Assembly (NCBI GenBank): GCA_030615705.1
Contig: JAUWYT010000027.1
Coordinates: 1-10,827 of the forward strand
Length of the DNA stretch: 10,827 nt
Reading direction: 5' to 3'
From: Chloroflexota bacterium
Lineage (GTDB): Bacteria; Chloroflexota; Anaerolineae; VGOG01
Shown: positions 7,272-10,827 of the stretch, in pieces
Position numbering within the stretch: position 1 is the first letter of the stretch
Layout: each line of letters opens with the position of its first letter
The notes under the pieces: model-generated
Told to the model about the DNA's origin: nothing
Databases searched by the model: none
Seen by the model: the letters and a program-made list of their open reading frames with translations, nothing else
Position numbers and translations under genes: made by a program

Positions 7272-8267
7272 TCATTTGGATTTGAGCCAGGGCATCATGG
7301 CTCGCAGCTTCTTGCCCACCTGTTCGATGGGGTGCTCCTGCTCCCGGCGGCGCATGGTGTTGAAGAAGGGCCGCCCAGCCATGTTCTCCAGAATCCAGGA
7401 GCGGGCGTAGCTGCCGTCTTGGATCTCGCGCAGCATCCGGCGCATCTCAAGCCGGGTGGCCTCGGTGATGATACGGGGGCCGCCGGTGTAGTCGCCGTGT
7501 TCAGCCGTCTCGCTGACGGAGTAGCGCATGTAGCTCAGCCCCCCCTCCTGAATCAAGTCCACGATGAGCTTCAGCTCGTGCAGGCATTCGAAATAGGCTA
7601 TCTCCGGTTGATAGCCAGCCTTGACCAGGGTCTCGAAGCCAGCCTTGATGAGGGCCGAGACGCCGCCACACAACACGGCTTGCTCTCCGAAGAGATCGGT
7701 CTCCGTTTCCTCGGCGAAGGTGGTCTCGATGACCCCAGCCCGAGTGCAGCCCAACCCCTTAGCGTAGGCCAGGGCCGTCTCTTTAGCTTGCCCAGAGGCA
7801 TTTTGATAGACGGCCAGGAGAGCCGGCACGCCACCGCCCTCAACGTAGACCTCCCGCATTCGGTGCCCCGGCGCTTTGGGGGCGATCATGCTCACGTCCA
7901 CGTCGGGCGGGGGGATGATCTGGTTGAAGCGAATGTTGAAGCCGTGGGCGAACATGAGGGTGTTCCCCGGCGACAGATTTGGGGCGATGGCCTGGCGGTA
8001 AAGGGCCGGCTGAACTGGATCCGGCACCAGGATCATGACGATGTCGGCCATCGCAGCCGCCTCGGACATGGGTAGCACTGTGAGGCCAGATGCCTCAGCT
8101 CGGGGCCAGGATTCACTCCCTTCACGGAGCCCCACCACCACGTCGCAACCACTGTCCTTAAGGTTGAGAGCGTGAGCGTGACCCTGGCTTCCGTAGCCAA
8201 TCACGGCTATCTTCTTGCCGTCCAGCAGCGTGAGATTCGCATCTTCGTCGTAGTAGATGTTAGCCAT
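7272..8267 (-). CDS. ilvC: Ketol-acid reductoisomerase (class I, NADPH type)
   Basis: IlvC isomerises and reduces 2-acetolactate (valine and leucine) and 2-aceto-2-hydroxybutyrate (isoleucine). The 331-residue product is the class I short form. The Rossmann motif GYGSQGHA spans 24-31. The coenzyme-selecting loop after strand beta-2 reads GLREGSESW (46-54): Arg48, Ser51 and Ser53 are the residues that usually hold the 2'-phosphate of NADPH, so NADPH preference is inferred. The catalytic and metal residues are Asp191, Glu195, Glu227, Glu231 and Ser252. ATG 8267 follows AAGGAG by 7 nt. The frame remains open to 8315, but those 16 residues precede the ribosome binding site and lack similarity. 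Confidence 0.97.
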   Translation of the reverse strand: MANIYYDEDANLTLLDGKKIAVIGYGSQGHAHALNLKDSGCDVVVGLREGSESWPRAEASGLTVLPMSEAAAMADIVMILVPDPVQPALYRQAIAPNLSPGNTLMFAHGFNIRFNQIIPPPDVDVSMIAPKAPGHRMREVYVEGGGVPALLAVYQNASGQAKETALAYAKGLGCTRAGVIETTFAEETETDLFGEQAVLCGGVSALIKAGFETLVKAGYQPEIAYFECLHELKLIVDLIQEGGLSYMRYSVSETAEHGDYTGGPRIITEATRLEMRRMLREIQDGSYARSWILENMAGRPFFNTMRRREQEHPIEQVGKKLRAMMPWLKSK

Positions 8268-8461
8268 GGAATTCTCCTTTTCAAGAGGTAATGAGAGACG
8301 TTTACTACCGGACATTTGGGTAGAAACCAGGTCTCTCCCCTTCTTCAGTGGACGAACTGTTGCTTTGGGAGTTCTCCGTGGTGTGAAAAGCCATATTCTT
8401 CAGCCAAGAACTCTTCGGGCTGAGCCTCAGGACGAAGCCTGGTTTCTGATTAACTCGTTGA
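8268..8461 (-). other. ilvN-ilvC intergenic region, the only large gap in the operon
   Basis: This 194-nt gap contains the ilvC ribosome binding site at its ilvC end and several inverted repeats. No convincing ORF, promoter or T-tract terminator is visible on either strand. It could be an inserted repeat element or a processing/regulatory spacer, but the sequence does not decide between these. Confidence 0.5.
8322..8447. repeat. Inverted-repeat-bounded segment with internal hairpins
   Basis: AGAAACCAGG at 8322-8331 is perfectly inverted as CCTGGTTTCT at 8438-8447, bounding a 126-nt segment. Next to the second arm, 8413-8437 can fold with CTTCG/CGAAG outer pairs, a 2x2 internal loop and CTGA/TCAG inner pairs. 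An overlapping alternative pairs TCAGCC (from about 8399) with GGCTGA. No target-site duplication is seen next to the arms. It may be a small nonautonomous element or a structured spacer. Confidence 0.4.
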
Positions 8462-8950
8462 CTACTTCACTCTGTTGTTGCCCCGCACCATGGCTATCCG
8501 ACCGGTGCGCACCATCTCTCGAATGCCGAAGGGGCGCAGTAAGCCCGCCAGAGAATCCACCTTGTCCTCTGTGCCGGTGATCTCGATCATCAACGAATCG
8601 GGAGCCACATCTACCGTCTTGGCTCGGAAGATATCCACCAAGCTAGTGATCTCAGAGCGGGTAGCGCCGCTGGCCGTCACTTTGATCAAGGCCAACTCCC
8701 GGATCACCGTCGGCCGGTCGGTCACATCGGTGACCTTGGTGACGTTGATCAGCTTGTAGAGTTGCTTCTCCACCTGCTCGATGGCCGTCCTGTCCCCTTC
8801 AGCGACGATGGTCATGCGAGAGATGCCCGGCGTCTCGCTGTGGCCGACGGTCAGGCTCTCGATGTTGAAGTTGCGGCGGCGGAAAAGACTGGAAATCCGG
8901 TTCAGCACGCCGGGTTTATCTTCCATCAAAGCTACCAGAGTGTGTCTCAT
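8462..8950 (-). CDS. ilvN: Acetolactate synthase regulatory (small) subunit
   Basis: This regulatory subunit binds IlvB, raises its activity and confers valine feedback inhibition. At 162 residues it is the short IlvH-type subunit. The N-terminal ACT domain is clear: MEDKPGVLNRISSLF (9-23, with Gly14 at the valine-binding turn) and NFNIESLTVG (28-37). The second ACT-like domain occupies about residues 80-162. ATG 8950 follows GGGGGAG by 7 nt. The frame is open to 9088, but the extra 46 residues overlap ilvB and show no similarity. It starts 16 nt after ilvB, as expected for a co-produced subunit. Named ilvN by position; ilvH would be an equal name. Confidence 0.95.
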   Translation of the reverse strand: MRHTLVALMEDKPGVLNRISSLFRRRNFNIESLTVGHSETPGISRMTIVAEGDRTAIEQVEKQLYKLINVTKVTDVTDRPTVIRELALIKVTASGATRSEITSLVDIFRAKTVDVAPDSLMIEITGTEDKVDSLAGLLRPFGIREMVRTGRIAMVRGNNRVK

Positions 8951-8966
8951 TTTGAATCTCCCCCTT

Positions 8967-10661
8967 TTACTCTCCCACCTCCGCCGGTTGTGGCCTCCGC
9001 AGCATGTCACCGATGGAGCCACCGGGCGCGACCATGGGATAGACGTTCTCCTCCTGTTCGATGCGGAAATCGATGAGGGCCGGGCCATCGATGGTCATGG
9101 CCTGCTTGATGGCCGGTATCACCTGATCCTTCTCCAAGACCGCCAAGCCGGGTATGTCATAGGCCTGGGCCAGCTTGACGAAGTCAGGTCCCAGGAGGGG
9201 CGTGGCTGAATAGCGGCCCTGGAAGAAGAGTTCTTGCCACTGACGCACCATGCCCAAGTAGCCGTTGTTCAGGATGGCTATCTTGACGGCCAGATTCTCC
9301 TGTTGGACGGTGGCCAACTCCTGGACGGTCATCTGAAAACCCCCGTCGCCGATGGTGGCCCAGACCGTCTCGTCAGGCCTACCCACCTTGACCCCTATGG
9401 CCGCCGGCAGGGCGAAGCCCATGGTGCCTAAGCCGCCGGAGGAGATCAGCCCTCGAGGCTTGTGGTGCATGAAATATTGGGCCTCCCACATCTGGTTCTG
9501 CCCCACGTCGCTGACCATGATGGTCTCTCCCTTGGTGACCTCCCAGATCTGGCGGATGACGTACTGAGGGATCAGCTCCTCGAACTCCCGGTTCAGGATG
9601 TCGTGAGCGGCCGAGTCACGGCGCCACTCGTCGATCAGTTCCCACCAAGCGAGGTGGCTGGTCGGCTCGATCATCGGATTGAGGGCCTGAAGGATGTTCT
9701 TAGCGTCGCCGACGATGGGCAGATCTACCGGCACGTTCTTGCCGATCTCCGCCGGGTCAACGTCGATGTGGATGATCTTGGCCTCGGGGCCGAAGGTGCT
9801 GACCGGCCCCGTCAGGCGATCGTCGAAGCGGCTCCCGATGTTGAGGATCAAATCCGCTTTTTGTAGCGCCTTATTGGCGTAGGCTTCGCCGTGCATGCCT
9901 CCCATCCCCAGGCAGAGGGGATGGGTTTCGGGAAGGGTGCTGATGCCGAGCAGGGTGTTGACTACCGGGATCTGGGCTTTTTCCACTAGCTCTCTTAGCT
10001 CGGCTTCAGCGCCAGCGAGCATCAGCCCATGACCGGCGATGATAAGAGGGCATTTTGCCTCGTTGATGAGCCGGGCGGCCTGCTTGATCTGGCGCTGGTT
10101 GCCGATCAGGGTGGGGCGGTAGCCAGGAAGGTTCACCTCGCCTGGCTCCTCGTACTCTATCTCGGCGGCCTGAACGTCCTTGGCGATATCTATCAGCACC
10201 GGCCCTGGCCGCCCTGTACGGGCAATATGGAAGGCCTCCTTGATCACCATCGCCAGCTTCTCTATATCGGTCACCAGGTAGTTGTGCTTGGTGATAGGCA
10301 AAGTGATGCCGGTAATGTCCACCTCTTGAAAAGCATCTTTGCCGATTAACGAGGTGGGCACCTGGCCAGTGATGGCTACCACTGGCGAGGAGTCCATATA
10401 AGCGTTGGCGATGCCGGTCACCAGGTTGGTGGCCCCTGGACCTGAGGTGGCCATGCACACCCCCACCTTGCCCGTGGCCCGAGCGTAACCGTCGGCAGCG
10501 TGGGCCGCGGCCTGCTCGTGACGCATCAGGACATGATGGATGGGGTAATCGGGCAGGACGTGATAGATGTGGATGACCGCCCCTCCACAAATGCCGAAGA
10601 CCGTGTCCACCCTCTCGCGCACCAAACTCTCCCAGACGATGTGAGCTCCACTTAGTTTCAT
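8967..10661 (-). CDS. ilvB: Acetolactate synthase catalytic (large) subunit
   Basis: This ThDP- and FAD-dependent synthase makes 2-acetolactate from two pyruvates, or 2-aceto-2-hydroxybutyrate from pyruvate and 2-oxobutyrate. The 564 residues are typical. The N-terminal pyrimidine-binding domain has catalytic Glu49 in [27 protein letters not shown] (73-80) and ITGQVP (97-102). The middle FAD domain contains [10 protein letters not shown] (276-285). The C-terminal ThDP domain has GDGGF (438-442), [18 protein letters not shown] (463-480) and a typical C-terminal [10 protein letters not shown]. The early motif normally read as GYPGGA is GICGGA (23-28), and the following LPIYDAL is IHIYHVL, so the active-site entrance differs from common synthases. 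ATG 10661 follows AGGAGG by 5 nt. It is the first gene of the operon. Confidence 0.97.
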   Translation of the reverse strand: MKLSGAHIVWESLVRERVDTVFGICGGAVIHIYHVLPDYPIHHVLMRHEQAAAHAADGYARATGKVGVCMATSGPGATNLVTGIANAYMDSSPVVAITGQVPTSLIGKDAFQEVDITGITLPITKHNYLVTDIEKLAMVIKEAFHIARTGRPGPVLIDIAKDVQAAEIEYEEPGEVNLPGYRPTLIGNQRQIKQAARLINEAKCPLIIAGHGLMLAGAEAELRELVEKAQIPVVNTLLGISTLPETHPLCLGMGGMHGEAYANKALQKADLILNIGSRFDDRLTGPVSTFGPEAKIIHIDVDPAEIGKNVPVDLPIVGDAKNILQALNPMIEPTSHLAWWELIDEWRRDSAAHDILNREFEELIPQYVIRQIWEVTKGETIMVSDVGQNQMWEAQYFMHHKPRGLISSGGLGTMGFALPAAIGVKVGRPDETVWATIGDGGFQMTVQELATVQQENLAVKIAILNNGYLGMVRQWQELFFQGRYSATPLLGPDFVKLAQAYDIPGLAVLEKDQVIPAIKQAMTIDGPALIDFRIEQEENVYPMVAPGGSIGDMLRRPQPAEVGE

Positions 10662-10672
10662 GGAGTCCTCCT

Positions 10673-10732
10673 AACTTGGATATTGGAGATTGGAGATTGG
10701 ACTTCCACCTTCCATCTTCCAACCTCCAACTT
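10673..10732 (-). repeat. Inverted heptad array in the ilvB leader, long imperfect hairpin
   Basis: On the plus strand, 10676-10701 carries TTGGATA and two TTGGAGA units ending in TTGGA. From 10705 the polarity flips to CCACCTT, CCATCTT, CCAACCT and CCAACTT (to 10732). Opposed arrays pair in register around a CT centre at 10702-10703. Each heptad contributes four or five Watson-Crick pairs, usually followed by a G.U pair and flanked by mismatches, over about 29 positions. The hairpin ends about 5 nt before the ilvB AGGAGG (read on the minus strand). No T-tract follows, so it is not a standard attenuator. The minus-strand units AAGTTGG, AGGTTGG and AAGATGG match the repeat at the leuB/cimA junction in type and phase. 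Confidence 0.65.
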
Positions 10733-10749
10733 CCAAACGGCTACGGCCC

Positions 10750-10778
10750 TATAAAGTGAGACGAAGACGTTCCGTTAA
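10750..10778 (-). promoter_or_regulatory. Weak candidate promoter for the operon
   Basis: The minus strand has TTAACG (10773-10778) and TTTATA (10750-10755) separated by 17 nt, giving 4/6 and 3/6 matches to sigma-70 boxes. TATAGG, two bases further on, is an alternative -10 with 19-nt spacing. Transcripts starting near 10743 would carry the heptad hairpin in the 5' leader. This is the best pair I see upstream of ilvB, but it is weak, and the true promoter could lie outside the window. No T-box, leader peptide or riboswitch signature is visible between 10741 and 10827. Confidence 0.22.
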
Positions 10779-10827
10779 TCCGAGAGACAAGGTCCATGTA
10801 TTCAACGATGAGCCCTCCCAGGCGTCT

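Noticed and set aside
8951..9088. N-terminal extension of IlvN
   Set aside because: It overlaps ilvB, is Arg/Ser-rich without similarity, and ATG 8950 has a good ribosome binding site and begins the ACT domain.
10741..10797. 18-codon ORF upstream of ilvB as an attenuation leader peptide
   Set aside because: It contains only scattered Leu, Val and Ile with no run of regulatory codons, has no well-spaced ribosome binding site, and no terminator/antiterminator pair follows.
10662..10827. T-box or other riboswitch in the ilvB leader
   Set aside because: No T-box UGGNACCGCG-like core, specifier stem or terminator is present. The visible leader is too short and is dominated by heptad repeats.
1..10827. 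CRISPR array, tRNA, rRNA, transposase or defence system
   Set aside because: No regularly spaced direct repeats of CRISPR type, no cloverleaf or rRNA sequence, and no transposase or defence-protein motif was seen on either strand.

Overview
The window is almost entirely one minus-strand operon for branched-chain amino acid biosynthesis. In transcription order (right to left) it reads ilvB, ilvN, ilvC, leuA, pheA, leuC, leuD, leuB, cimA. All nine genes look intact. Each starts near a clear Shine-Dalgarno sequence except cimA, whose start is ambiguous. Most junctions are tight: a 4-nt overlap at leuA/pheA, 2 nt at leuD/leuB, and 16-55 nt at most others. The exception is a 194-nt gap between ilvN and ilvC.

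Organism: GC-rich coding sequence, strong AGGAGG sites, short LeuC/LeuD subunits (421 and 163 residues), a GSU1798-like CimA and degenerate heptad repeats in the spacers suggest a Chloroflexota-like (Anaerolineae-type) bacterium. This rests on general resemblance only, with low to moderate confidence.

Layout: 1-122 holds the 3' end of an unidentified plus-strand gene converging on the operon. 123-345 is a short spacer with a nested inverted repeat and what looks like the decayed 3' end of a Cys/Met-metabolism PLP enzyme gene. 329-10661 is the operon. 10662-10827 is the leader, with an inverted heptad-repeat array that can fold into a long imperfect hairpin and a weak candidate promoter.

How the genes work together: IlvBN and IlvC carry out the first two common steps. 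LeuA commits 2-ketoisovalerate to leucine, and CimA makes citramalate from pyruvate and acetyl-CoA. LeuCD and LeuB can serve both the leucine route and the threonine-independent route to 2-oxobutyrate and isoleucine. IlvD and the transaminase (IlvE) are not in the window. PheA (prephenate dehydratase) belongs to phenylalanine synthesis and is translationally coupled to leuA.

Most notable observation: LeuB has a normal isopropylmalate substrate pocket, but the Asp that normally reads the NAD ribose is replaced by Lys-Tyr, with Val seven positions after the Lys. This is the arrangement of NADP-dependent isocitrate dehydrogenase and matches substitutions used to convert isopropylmalate dehydrogenase to NADP. 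IlvC keeps the Arg/Ser/Ser loop of NADPH-dependent enzymes, so the operon may encode a closed NADP(H) loop.
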